A model generated the notes under the pieces. The model saw nothing but the letters and a program-made list of their open reading frames with translations, had not been told where the DNA came from and made no database searches. From Lachnospiraceae bacterium (GTDB lineage: Bacteria > Bacillota > Clostridia > Lachnospirales > Lachnospiraceae), in contig JAEELL010000046.1 of assembly GCA_016282745.1 (NCBI GenBank), positions 1 through 39,961 of the forward strand: a stretch of 39,961 nt of DNA, read 5' to 3'. Shown here in pieces: positions 32,379 to 39,961 of the stretch. The translations under genes were made by a program, and so were the position numbers. Every line of letters starts with the position of its first letter. Position 1 is the stretch's first letter.

Positions 32379-33479
32379 TTACATTCCTGCCTGAGCTGCA
32401 ACTTCTGCTGCGAAGTCGTCTACTTTCTTCTCAAGTCCTTCACCTGTTTCGAAACGAACGAATTTCTTGAGTGCTACTGTAGCACCAGCTTCCTTAGAAA
32501 CTTCTTCTAAGTACTTAGCTACTGACTGCTTTCCGTCTGCTGCCATTACGTATGTCTGATCTAAAAGACAGATATCTTTTAACTGCTTAGAAATACGTCC
32601 TTCTACTAATCCGTTGAAGATCTTGTTCTCTAAGATTTCTGCTTTCTGTGCTAATGCGATTTCTACAACTGCTGCCTTTGCTTCTTTTGAAAGGAAGTTG
32701 AAAAGGTAGTTTAAGTTGCTCTTCTTCTCTTCGTAGATAGCTACGTCTTCAGCGCTCCATACGTTTGTTGCAACTGCCTTCTCAAGTAATGATGTCAATA
32801 CTGGCTTTGGAAGTGATTCAGGCTCGTTTAAAGCGCTGTCGATTGTGATTTCTCTAATCTTTGCAAGTTCGTCTGCTGAAATATCATTTCTTGAAACGTA
32901 CTGTGGATTCATAGCTGCAATCTGCATTGCAACTGTCTTGATAGCTGCTTCAACTGCATCTGTCTTTGGAGCATCAGCTTCTACTAATACACCAATCTTT
33001 CCGCCTGCGTGGATGTATGATGCAACAACACCGTCAGAAACGAGTCTTTCAAATCTTCTAACGTTCATGTTCTCACCGATAACTGCGATCTGTGATACTA
33101 ATTCATCTTTAACTGTCTTTGATGAATCAAATTTGTATGTTTCAGCCATTAATGCTTCAACGTCATTAGCTTCAGAATCAACAATCTGCTCTGCAACGTT
33201 TGCAACGAATGACTGGAATTTCTCGTTCTTAGCAACGAAGTCTGTCTCAGAGTTAACTTCAACGATTGCTGCCTTACCGTCTTTTACTACTGTGTAAACG
33301 ATACCTTCTGCTGCAATTCTTCCTGATTTTTTAACTGCTGTAGCTTCACCTTTTTTTCTTAATACTTCAACAGCTTCATCCATGTTACCGTCTGTCTCTA
33401 CTAAAGCTTTCTTACAAGCCATAACGCCGGCACCTGTCATTTCTCTTAACTCTTTTACCATTGATGCTGTAATATCCAT
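32379..33479 (-). CDS. tsf: Translation elongation factor Ts, with an insertion (366 aa)
   Basis: This is the nucleotide exchange factor for EF-Tu in the cytosol. The N-terminal UBA-like domain (T-A-S-M-V-K-E-L-R-E-M-T-G-A-G-V-M-A-C-K-K-A-L) and the E-V-N-S-E-T-D-F-V-A-K-N core motif (74-85) are unmistakable, as is E-G-R-I-S-K-Q-L-K-D-I-C-L-L-D-Q (293-308). Most bacterial EF-Ts are about 280-310 aa; here the segment between N-P-Q-Y-V-S (191-196) and that last motif is longer by roughly 50-60 residues (about 222-285), mainly helical. The frame is intact across the region and the end is normal, so it is an insertion rather than a sequencing break. It follows rpsB by 87 bp with AGGAGG. The effect of the insertion is unknown. 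Confidence 0.97.
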   Translation of the reverse strand: MDITASMVKELREMTGAGVMACKKALVETDGNMDEAVEVLRKKGEATAVKKSGRIAAEGIVYTVVKDGKAAIVEVNSETDFVAKNEKFQSFVANVAEQIVDSEANDVEALMAETYKFDSSKTVKDELVSQIAVIGENMNVRRFERLVSDGVVASYIHAGGKIGVLVEADAPKTDAVEAAIKTVAMQIAAMNPQYVSRNDISADELAKIREITIDSALNEPESLPKPVLTSLLEKAVATNVWSAEDVAIYEEKKSNLNYLFNFLSKEAKAAVVEIALAQKAEILENKIFNGLVEGRISKQLKDICLLDQTYVMAADGKQSVAKYLEEVSKEAGATVALKKFVRFETGEGLEKKVDDFAAEVAAQAGM

Positions 33480-33523
33480 CGTAATTATTCCTCCTAAAAT
33501 ATATATCTTTTCTCTTTTTAAAA

Positions 33524-33551
33524 TTTAACGCGAGCATATACTCGCGTTAAA
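33524..33551 (-). terminator. Partial terminator between rpsB and tsf
   Basis: TTTAACGCGAG and CTCGCGTTAAA form a perfect 11-bp stem with a 6-nt loop, followed on the minus strand by TTTT. It lies 15 bp after rpsB and 45 bp before tsf, so it probably attenuates tsf relative to rpsB. Confidence 0.7.
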
Positions 33552-33566
33552 CTATATATTTAAATA

Positions 33567-34316
33567 TTATTCTGCTGTTTCTTCAACAACTTCTTCTGCT
33601 ACTTCTTCAGCAGCATCTGTTGTAGCGAATTCTGCACCCTGGTTAGCTTCGATAACTGCGTCAGCCATCTTAGAAACGATTAACTTAACTGCTCTGATAG
33701 CATCATCGTTACCTGGGATAACGTAATCTAATTCTTCAGGATCACAGTTTGTATCAGCAATACCTACAAGTGGAATACCAAGTGTGTGAGCTTCCTGTAC
33801 ACAGATTTTTTCTTTCTTAGGATCTACTACGAAGATAACATCTGGGAGTTTCTTCATTTCTTTGATACCACCAATGTTCTTCTCAAGCTTATCCCATTCT
33901 TTCTTAAGCTCGATAACTTCCTTCTTAGGAAGAACATCAAATGTTCCGTCTTCAGCCATAGCTTCGATTGCTTTTAATCTTGCAATTCTAGTCTTGATAG
34001 TCTTGAAGTTAGTAAGCATACCACCTAACCATCTCTCGTTTACATAGAACTGTCCACATCTCTCAGCCTCTGTCTTAACAGCATCCTGTGCCTGTTTCTT
34101 TGTTCCTACGAAAAGAACTGTACCACCATCAGCTGATAATTCAGCCATAGCCTTGTAAGCTTCGTCAACCTTACCTACTGACTTCTGTAAGTCGATGATG
34201 TAGATACCATTTCTCTCTGTGAAGATGTAAGGAGCCATCTTAGGGTTCCATCTTCTTGTCTGGTGTCCGAAATGTACACCCGCTTCTAATAACTGTTTCA
34301 TTGAAATAACGCTCAT
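33567..34316 (-). CDS. rpsB: 30S ribosomal protein S2 (249 aa)
   Basis: This is a structural protein of the small ribosomal subunit. Characteristic sequence: [22 protein letters not shown] near the start, I-Y-I-I-D-L-Q-K, the V-G-T-K-K-Q-A stretch, and R-W-L-G-G-M-L-T-N. The C-terminus is acidic with Val/Glu/Ala runs, as is common in Firmicutes. Length is normal. GGAGGTAG precedes the ATG, and a hairpin leader and promoter lie upstream. Together with tsf it forms the standard rpsB-tsf operon; it marks a housekeeping anchor between two accessory regions. Confidence 0.99.
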   Translation of the reverse strand: MSVISMKQLLEAGVHFGHQTRRWNPKMAPYIFTERNGIYIIDLQKSVGKVDEAYKAMAELSADGGTVLFVGTKKQAQDAVKTEAERCGQFYVNERWLGGMLTNFKTIKTRIARLKAIEAMAEDGTFDVLPKKEVIELKKEWDKLEKNIGGIKEMKKLPDVIFVVDPKKEKICVQEAHTLGIPLVGIADTNCDPEELDYVIPGNDDAIRAVKLIVSKMADAVIEANQGAEFATTDAAEEVAEEVVEETAE

Positions 34317-34332
34317 TTTTCTACCTCCATTT

Positions 34333-34363
34333 GGTTAATTCTTCCGTCTACATCCAATTAACC
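34333..34363 (-). promoter_or_regulatory. rpsB leader hairpin
   Basis: GGTTAATT and AATTAACC (8 bp, 15-nt loop) sit three bases upstream of the rpsB ribosome binding site. Further pairing (ACCGA with TCGGT) is possible just before it. This could be an S2-responsive autoregulatory leader; I cannot match it to a named family. Confidence 0.45.
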
Positions 34364-34424
34364 GAACAACCCCGAGCATGGGCACCTGGTCGGTCTCAGT
34401 AAACGTGTTTACTCTAACTTCACG

Positions 34425-34453
34425 ATTTTATCATAAATAAAATCAATCGGCAA
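34425..34453 (-). promoter_or_regulatory. Promoter of rpsB-tsf
   Basis: On the minus strand TTGCCG (34453-34448), a 17-bp spacer ending TGA, and TAAAAT (34430-34425) form a promoter with extended -10, giving a leader of about 100 nt. Confidence 0.65.
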
Positions 34454-34473
34454 GTGTTTTTTTAACTTAATTT

Positions 34474-34510
34474 ATTAAAAAGAGGGCCTGCCTCACAACA
34501 AACCCTCTTT
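34474..34510 (-). terminator. Terminator of the cohesin/dockerin protein operon
   Basis: AAAGAGGG (34479-34486) pairs with CCCTCTTT (34503-34510) around a 16-nt loop; on the minus strand it is followed by TT and an AT-rich run. It lies 26 bp past the stop of the 1525-aa gene. Confidence 0.75.
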
Positions 34511-34536
34511 AAAAATATTATATTTTTCACTTATGA

Positions 34537-37500
34537 TTACTCAACAATATATTTAACCCATTTATTAACATTTGTTATTGAGTCTCCATTAGCAACTATT
34601 TCTGTTTCAGATTCCTTCTGTTCTGTTTTCTTGAAATAGTATGTCCAAACTTTCGAGCGATCTCTATATCTCCATTCATCATGTGTTACTGCAGCTACAT
34701 ATGTAGAACCACTATAGAACCACTGATTATCGTATGAATGTGAGAACATGCCACTATCATAATAGCCATATAATCCAAGCGATGAGTTAACACAACTTAA
34801 TGCATAAGTAATATTGATCTCGTCATATTTTGTACAATAACCATGTGCACTTCCTGTATAGTAATTCTGAGTTCCATAACCATAGCCATCTGATGTTCTA
34901 TAAATGTAATATTTGTAATTTGTGTATGCCGCTCTATCTGTTACTGTTCTTTTTTCAACTTGACGACTATCGCTAGGATAGTACTGTGTTCTACTCCATG
35001 GTGACCATTCTCCCCACGGTCCCCATTCCCATGTTGAATTATACTGTGTCCATCCAGACATAGTCGAACTACTTGATGTTGTTTTTGATGTCAAATCATA
35101 TGTCCATTTCTGATTTGTTTGTGTAGCATCCTGTGGCAACGCAGAATCAAGCACCCATTCAGACTGCCAATGCGCTTTAAGAGTAATATCACAGTCAAAA
35201 TCATATAGAGTGTTTTCAGTAATCTTTATTCCATCTGAAGTAAACCATCCTATGAATATACAATCATTTCTTGTAGGTGTTGGAAGACTTCCTATCAAAG
35301 CACCTGAATCCACAGTTATTTCAGTTGTACTTACATTACCACCATTTGGATTAAACATTACTTCATACTGATTAAGACTCCAATGTGCATACAGAACAGA
35401 TGGTACGGGATCTTGAGCTATAGTATTCTGATTTATCTCTGTTCCACCTGTTTTTTCATCAAACCATCCTTCAAATGTGTAATTATTTCTTACAGGCTCT
35501 GGAAGAGTTCCATATCTCTGACCATAATATACAGTAATATCTTCCGGATTATTACCTTCTCCTCCATTTAAATCGAACGAAACAGTTTTAGATGTACGAT
35601 ATCTATTCCATTCTTCTTCTGTAATTATTTCATATGTATTATTTTTATTATCTACTACATTAAGCAAAGCATCATTGGTAACATTTCCACATACCAATAC
35701 ATCTCCGACTGTATTTAGAGTTCCTGTAATTGAAACATTCTCCTTTGATAAGATTAAACTCTTAGTTAATATTGCAATATCAGTTTTAGAATTTACACTT
35801 ACTGCACCATAAAGTTTAACATCTGTATTTTCATTCTCACAAATCATAGCAAATCCCGGTGCATCGAATATATTAACCCTATTCAGTGTAAGTTTTTCTG
35901 AATCAATAACAAGTGGTGTAGTTTTGTTATTTTCAAATGTCATATTACTGATATATGTTTCTTTCGCCTCAGACTTAATTGATAGATTATTATACTTAAC
36001 ACCGTTGCTTAATAATGCAATATAGTTTTTATCGTTTGAAATTTCTATAGTTTTATTGTCGATTTTTCTTGCATCAAGACTTGACATATCTAATGAAATA
36101 CTCTTTGCACCAGAGTTTAGTGCTGCATTAAATACCTCTTCATTACTTGCTGCTACTTCAATCTTATCTACTCCTTCAAATGCATTGTCACCTAACTGAA
36201 CCACTTTATTATCAACAGCGAATTTTTTTAGTGAAATACATCCCTTAAATGCTTCGTTTCCAATGCTTGTAACACCTAATGCAACTACTTCTTCAAGATT
36301 AGTACATCCCTCAAAAGCGTTATCAGGTATTTCATCAATATAAACAGGTAATACTATTTTTTTAATGTTTGTATTATATCTAAATGCATTTTTATTTAAA
36401 GAAGTAACTTTTATTGCCGTCTTTGTATTATCCGCTCCATTATCTGCAGAGAAATACTGCGGAATTATTACTGTGGTATCCGCCTCTGATGATCTTGAAT
36501 ATGCATTAACTTTTCCATTCTCCAAGCCAATCTCCAAATCATCTGATTTAGTAGTCAACATATTAACATACTCATTTACTTTATAAGGTATTTCAAATGG
36601 TATTATTGCATTTTCACAATCGTCAAATTTTGCATTATCTTTAGAATAGTCAAGATATGTATGTCTTTCATCATCGAGTACACTATAACTGTATGTATAA
36701 TAAGAATTTGTTGCAATATCATATCCTACTACTCCAAACACATGGACGGTACCTGCATTAACAAGTCTATAATAACCTGCCTCATTTGACGTAAACTTGA
36801 TATTTCGTTCCGTTGTAGTTTTATCACCTTGTGAATATCTAAATGCTGTAGAATAGGTATCGCTATTCGAATCATAAGTTTCATCTCTTATTTCCTGTTT
36901 ATTTTCTCCACCTGTTGATTCTGCAACATTATAAGTTGTCTTTTTAGATATTTCTTCTGAAACAGAATTCGTGAGTGATGTATTCGTTGTTGATGAATAG
37001 CTCTTTTCATAGCTTTCTGTACTATTCCAGTTACTTGATTGATTTTGAGTGACATTAAAATGTGAACTTGATGAACTCTCATTCGCAGTTCCTATTCCAA
37101 ATGATGAACTTGTGCCGATTCCGAAAGACTCCTTATCTCTTCTTCCACTACTAACCTCTGCATTAACTGTTGTAGTATTTTTAACTCCAGCACTAACTTC
37201 AAATATATCTACTGGGAACTTCACTCCAGCATTAACCTCTGTTTCATTTTTTACTCCTAATTTAGTATCTACATATTTTTCTGTAGAACTAGAATATTCT
37301 GTGTTTAGTCCCATAGATCTATCTGTTGTCACTTTTGATGAATTTGAAGAACTTCCTCCAGACTCTGTACTTATGTAACTAGAACCACCTTGACTATTAC
37401 TTACAAAGTAATTTCCTCCTACTGTTCTACCCTCTGAATCCGTTCTGACAGCGCTCTTCCCCTTTGTTTCACCTATTTCGCTTCCGGCTTCATATACCTT

Positions 37501-39114
37501 ATTCCACTCTTCTGATAATGTCCATCCGGAAGATCTTGTTGTTGCTTTAGAAATAACATTTGCAATTTCCCTTGCATCTTCACTAAGTATTGAGTTTTCA
37601 ACACTGTATGTATTATCAATCTGTATACCATCCGAGTTGCCAATATATTCAATTTGTTTAAGAGGAACATTTTCAATTCTTCCAATGTCATATACAAATT
37701 CAAACCTTCCATTTTCGTTGTCCTCAATAATACTTAAAGGCTCACCATATGATGGATTAGCAACACCACGATTTCTATTTGATGTCCAGTTTGCATGCAA
37801 TGTTATATTACCGGTGGTTCCCGGTTTAATTCTTGAAACAATAAATCCGTCATCATTTGACCAACCTACAAAAGTATATCCATACCACTTTGCAGCCTCC
37901 AATGTTGCACCCTTATTTACTGTATATGTTTTGCTTGCCATTGGAACATCCGGTGAATCAAAATTAATATTATATTCAACCAAATGCCATCTTGCATAAA
38001 GATCTATTTTTCCAGTCGCTCCAACAGGAATACTCTTCACCAATTCACCGTTTGCGCCTTCACCATCATACCAACCATCAAACACATATCCTCTTACAGA
38101 TATATTTGATAATTTTAATCCCTTCTCAGACTTATATGTATCTGGATTTGGATTATAAATGCTTATAGATTCCAGATACTCATCGTGATTCGTTATATGA
38201 TATTCTATTTGGTACTCGTCATCGTCCAAAACAATGATAGGAATCACAGTATCTTCGATACTAATTTCTTGTGCTCCATAGGCATCCTTATAACACTTAT
38301 CACATTCTCGACAATACCAATATTCAATATTGCCATTTGTAGTACTTGTTGCATCAACTGCATCTATTTTTTCCAATGCATGTGGATGTGCTTTAGGATG
38401 TGGTAATAACTTTATACCGTATCCTCCTGCTATATACCTTCTAAGACATATTACGTCCGTTGAGTTCCATCTTAGATCACCATTAACATTTCCAGCATAC
38501 TCAATTATATTCTGCTCATAATTTCCCACGATATATCTTCTTAAAGAAATAACATCCATAGAATTAATTTTACCATCATCTGTTAAGTCTCCCGGAATGT
38601 AATTAAGAATACGCACTCCACCATTTTCAACAGTTGTATTTACAACATTCAAATCATAATCTACTATGTCTGAAGCATCATAAGAAATAGAAATATTATA
38701 GTCATCATCGATTTCTGCATCTTCAGGAATTGCAAATGTCAACTTTAATATCTCACCATCCATAACATCATCATCTGATAGTTCCTGACCATCCCAACTG
38801 AATGTATTATTATCTGAATATTTTCCTGGAGCAGTAAATACTAATGGCGAAAAGGCTTCCCCATTTTCAGCCTTTGTCAATGTCATCTTCGAATTGTCAA
38901 AAGATACCTTTAATACTGCTCCAAGTATTCCAGGATTATCCTCAATTAACACTTTAACAACAATATTTGTTCCCGGTTTAGCATACAAACTCTCAACACT
39001 TATCTTTGCCATCTTGTTATCATCTGCTTTTACAGAATAACCATCAAAAGACAGTCCCGATATAATCAGCCCCATTGCTAGGACAAGCGCCCATAATCTT
39101 TTCAATCTCTTCAT
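34537..39114 (-). CDS. Secreted multidomain protein: cohesin, dockerin, InlB, LRR and Trp-rich modules (1525 aa)
   Basis: A signal peptide (residues 1-30) is followed by a cohesin-like domain (about 36-170) and a type I dockerin with two Ca-binding repeats (G-D-L-T-D-D-G-K-I-N-S-M-D at 175-187; G-N-V-N-G-D-L-R-W-N-S-T-D at 208-220). Two InlB/Listeria-Bacteroides repeats (about 335-443; F-D-G-W-Y, F-V-G-W-S) come next. A long Ser/Thr/Asn-rich part (about 500-770) contains alternating amphipathic stretches (V-N-A-G-V-K-F-P-V-D-I-F-E-V-S-A-G-V-K) that recall the aerolysin/MTX2 fold. BspA-type leucine-rich repeats lie at about 905-985 (I-P-D-N-A-F-E-G-C-T-N-L), two more InlB repeats at about 1175-1317, and a Trp-rich C-terminus (W-G-P-W-G-E-W-S-P-W-S) resembles a thrombospondin-1-like module. 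There is no sortase motif. Ribosome binding site AAAGGAG; 24 bp after another cohesin protein. It probably mediates surface adhesion or complex assembly; the aerolysin reading is tentative. Confidence 0.9.
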   Translation of the reverse strand: MKRLKRLWALVLAMGLIISGLSFDGYSVKADDNKMAKISVESLYAKPGTNIVVKVLIEDNPGILGAVLKVSFDNSKMTLTKAENGEAFSPLVFTAPGKYSDNNTFSWDGQELSDDDVMDGEILKLTFAIPEDAEIDDDYNISISYDASDIVDYDLNVVNTTVENGGVRILNYIPGDLTDDGKINSMDVISLRRYIVGNYEQNIIEYAGNVNGDLRWNSTDVICLRRYIAGGYGIKLLPHPKAHPHALEKIDAVDATSTTNGNIEYWYCRECDKCYKDAYGAQEISIEDTVIPIIVLDDDEYQIEYHITNHDEYLESISIYNPNPDTYKSEKGLKLSNISVRGYVFDGWYDGEGANGELVKSIPVGATGKIDLYARWHLVEYNINFDSPDVPMASKTYTVNKGATLEAAKWYGYTFVGWSNDDGFIVSRIKPGTTGNITLHANWTSNRNRGVANPSYGEPLSIIEDNENGRFEFVYDIGRIENVPLKQIEYIGNSDGIQIDNTYSVENSILSEDAREIANVISKATTRSSGWTLSEEWNKVYEAGSEIGETKGKSAVRTDSEGRTVGGNYFVSNSQGGSSYISTESGGSSSNSSKVTTDRSMGLNTEYSSSTEKYVDTKLGVKNETEVNAGVKFPVDIFEVSAGVKNTTTVNAEVSSGRRDKESFGIGTSSSFGIGTANESSSSSHFNVTQNQSSNWNSTESYEKSYSSTTNTSLTNSVSEEISKKTTYNVAESTGGENKQEIRDETYDSNSDTYSTAFRYSQGDKTTTERNIKFTSNEAGYYRLVNAGTVHVFGVVGYDIATNSYYTYSYSVLDDERHTYLDYSKDNAKFDDCENAIIPFEIPYKVNEYVNMLTTKSDDLEIGLENGKVNAYSRSSEADTTVIIPQYFSADNGADNTKTAIKVTSLNKNAFRYNTNIKKIVLPVYIDEIPDNAFEGCTNLEEVVALGVTSIGNEAFKGCISLKKFAVDNKVVQLGDNAFEGVDKIEVAASNEEVFNAALNSGAKSISLDMSSLDARKIDNKTIEISNDKNYIALLSNGVKYNNLSIKSEAKETYISNMTFENNKTTPLVIDSEKLTLNRVNIFDAPGFAMICENENTDVKLYGAVSVNSKTDIAILTKSLILSKENVSITGTLNTVGDVLVCGNVTNDALLNVVDNKNNTYEIITEEEWNRYRTSKTVSFDLNGGEGNNPEDITVYYGQRYGTLPEPVRNNYTFEGWFDEKTGGTEINQNTIAQDPVPSVLYAHWSLNQYEVMFNPNGGNVSTTEITVDSGALIGSLPTPTRNDCIFIGWFTSDGIKITENTLYDFDCDITLKAHWQSEWVLDSALPQDATQTNQKWTYDLTSKTTSSSSTMSGWTQYNSTWEWGPWGEWSPWSRTQYYPSDSRQVEKRTVTDRAAYTNYKYYIYRTSDGYGYGTQNYYTGSAHGYCTKYDEINITYALSCVNSSLGLYGYYDSGMFSHSYDNQWFYSGSTYVAAVTHDEWRYRDRSKVWTYYFKKTEQKESETEIVANGDSITNVNKWVKYIVE

Positions 39115-39138
39115 AGTTTTCTCCTTTCTTATATCTTG

Positions 39139-39961
39139 TTATTTGACAATGATTTTTCCTTCATTAATGCTTATATCTATAGGATTTAAATCTCTGTCGA
39201 TGATATCTCCATCCTCGTACAAAAATTCAATTTCATACGTTCCTACTGGCGCATTATCTTCCACATCAAAAGTAAGTACTAGAACTTCTCCATCTTTTAC
39301 CTCTTCATCCGAAATTTCCAGTGCATCCCATGTAAATTTACATCCACTTTTTAATATAGCTCCCTTTGTCATTGTCAATGCACTTAAAGCATCACCATTA
39401 GTGGCACTCTTTAATGTCAGATATTTCTGATTATATTTAACAGCCAAAGTCATTCCCAGAATCCCCGGATTATCATTAATTAAAAGTGCTATCCTTATAC
39501 TCTTGCTACCTGACTGAGTTTCAACCTGTGTAGCACTCATTACCATTCCGCTCTCTTGTTTGTATTGTGCTATAACTTCAAGATTAGATATAACATTATT
39601 AAATGTCTTATCCCATCCAATAAAAATAAATCCATCTGAACGCACAGGATTAGTCGGTGCTGTTGCTGATTGTCCCTCTTCAACCTGTTCGGTTTTTAGA
39701 ACCGTACCATCATAATCTTTGAACGTTACTGTATACTTATTTGTTTCAGGTTGAGTTGATGTTCCAGTATGTCCTGCATTTATTATTGTTCCATTCGTAA
39801 GAACAACTATTAAATCCCCATTACCATCAACATATATATTTGATATGCCAACGCCTTGGGCACCTTGCTCGCCCTGGTCTCCCTTTTCACCTTGGATTCC
39901 CTGCTCGCCCTGGTCTCCCTTTTCACCTTGGATTCCCTGCTCGCCCTGGTCTCCCTTTTCA
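39139..39961 (-). CDS. Collagen-like, InlB and cohesin surface protein, 5' end outside the window
   Basis: Only the C-terminal ~273 residues are visible; the frame stays open to the window edge (first whole codon at 39960). In order: collagen-like G-x-y triplets of the 12-residue unit EKGDQGEQGIQG; a linker with V-D-G-N-G-D-L; an InlB/MucBP-like repeat (Y-T-V-T-F-K-D-Y-D-G-T-V-L-K ... F-I-F-I-G-W-D); and a cohesin-like domain (N-P-G-I-L-G-M-T-L-A-V-K-Y) that closely parallels the one at the start of the 1525-aa protein. A GTG at 39645 could be misread as a start but lies inside the InlB repeat. It is co-oriented with and 24 bp from the next gene, so they form an operon. Probably a surface stalk presenting a cohesin. 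Confidence 0.85.
   Translation of the reverse strand, partial: EKGDQGEQGIQGEKGDQGEQGIQGEKGDQGEQGAQGVGISNIYVDGNGDLIVVLTNGTIINAGHTGTSTQPETNKYTVTFKDYDGTVLKTEQVEEGQSATAPTNPVRSDGFIFIGWDKTFNNVISNLEVIAQYKQESGMVMSATQVETQSGSKSIRIALLINDNPGILGMTLAVKYNQKYLTLKSATNGDALSALTMTKGAILKSGCKFTWDALEISDEEVKDGEVLVLTFDVEDNAPVGTYEIEFLYEDGDIIDRDLNPIDISINEGKIIVK
39866..39961 (-). repeat. 36-bp tandem repeats encoding collagen-like sequence
   Basis: Copies start at 39866, 39902 and 39938 (period exactly 36 bp) and run off the window edge. Each encodes EKGDQGEQGIQG. The copies are almost identical in DNA, suggesting recent expansion and likely length variation between strains. Confidence 0.9.

Noticed and set aside
32845-33297. 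150-codon plus-strand frame opposite tsf
   Set aside because: Antisense of a conserved gene; Ser/Ala/Thr-rich composition mirrors tsf codons.
39866-39961. CRISPR-like or minisatellite array
   Set aside because: The 36-bp period is in frame and encodes collagen-like triplets.

Overview
The window looks like a chromosomal segment of a low-GC, Gram-positive gut or rumen anaerobe, most likely a member of the Lachnospiraceae (Clostridia). The grounds are the AT-rich DNA, strong AGGAGG-type ribosome binding sites, a 7TM-HisKA_3 kinase, dockerin/cohesin modules, InlB-type and BspA-type surface repeats and a Firmicutes-like rpsB-tsf pair. No tRNA, rRNA, transposase or phage gene was recognised. Nearly every gene is on the minus strand; the only plus-strand gene I accept is at 31269-32075.

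Layout, in the direction of minus-strand transcription (high to low coordinates). (1) 39961-34537: two secreted multidomain proteins, a collagen-like/cohesin protein cut by the window edge and a 1525-aa cohesin-dockerin-InlB-LRR protein. (2) 34316-32379: rpsB-tsf with its own promoter and leader hairpin; EF-Ts carries an unusual insertion. A duplicated ~95-bp hairpin element follows. (3) 32075-28189: a small plus-strand membrane protein, an unrecognised 533-aa protein, and a HigA-like XRE/ImmA-type regulator whose promoter is bracketed by two identical-arm palindromes. (4) 27923-23908: a polytopic membrane protein and a two-component system. (5) 23697-348: a ~23-kb surface-fibre locus.

Region 5 is the main interest. 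A perfect-consensus promoter (TTGACA-17-TATAAT) precedes an apparent operon: a degenerate EAL protein; a membrane-anchored paralogue of the fibre subunit; a SipW-type signal peptidase; a membrane-anchored McrB-like AAA+ ATPase; a DUF2357/coiled-coil protein (McrC-like partner); a second SipW-type signal peptidase; a small membrane coiled-coil protein; and a 74-aa coiled-coil protein. A separately promoted and terminated gene then encodes a TasA/camelysin-like subunit with a SipW-type signal peptide. A third unit encodes three N-terminally anchored proteins, two of which share the subunit's A-W-F signature, a possible 46-aa peptide, and a 3486-aa secreted GLUG-type repeat protein.

My interpretation (inference) is that this is a complete extracellular fibre/adhesin system. 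Two signal peptidases would process the subunits. A McrBC-related AAA+/DUF2357 pair, membrane-tethered and without an obvious nuclease signature, would act in export or assembly rather than DNA restriction. The degenerate EAL protein would provide a possible c-di-GMP-linked input. The two peptidases share a near-identical cytosolic tail motif that could be a docking site. These ideas come from sequence reading only; no homology search was run.
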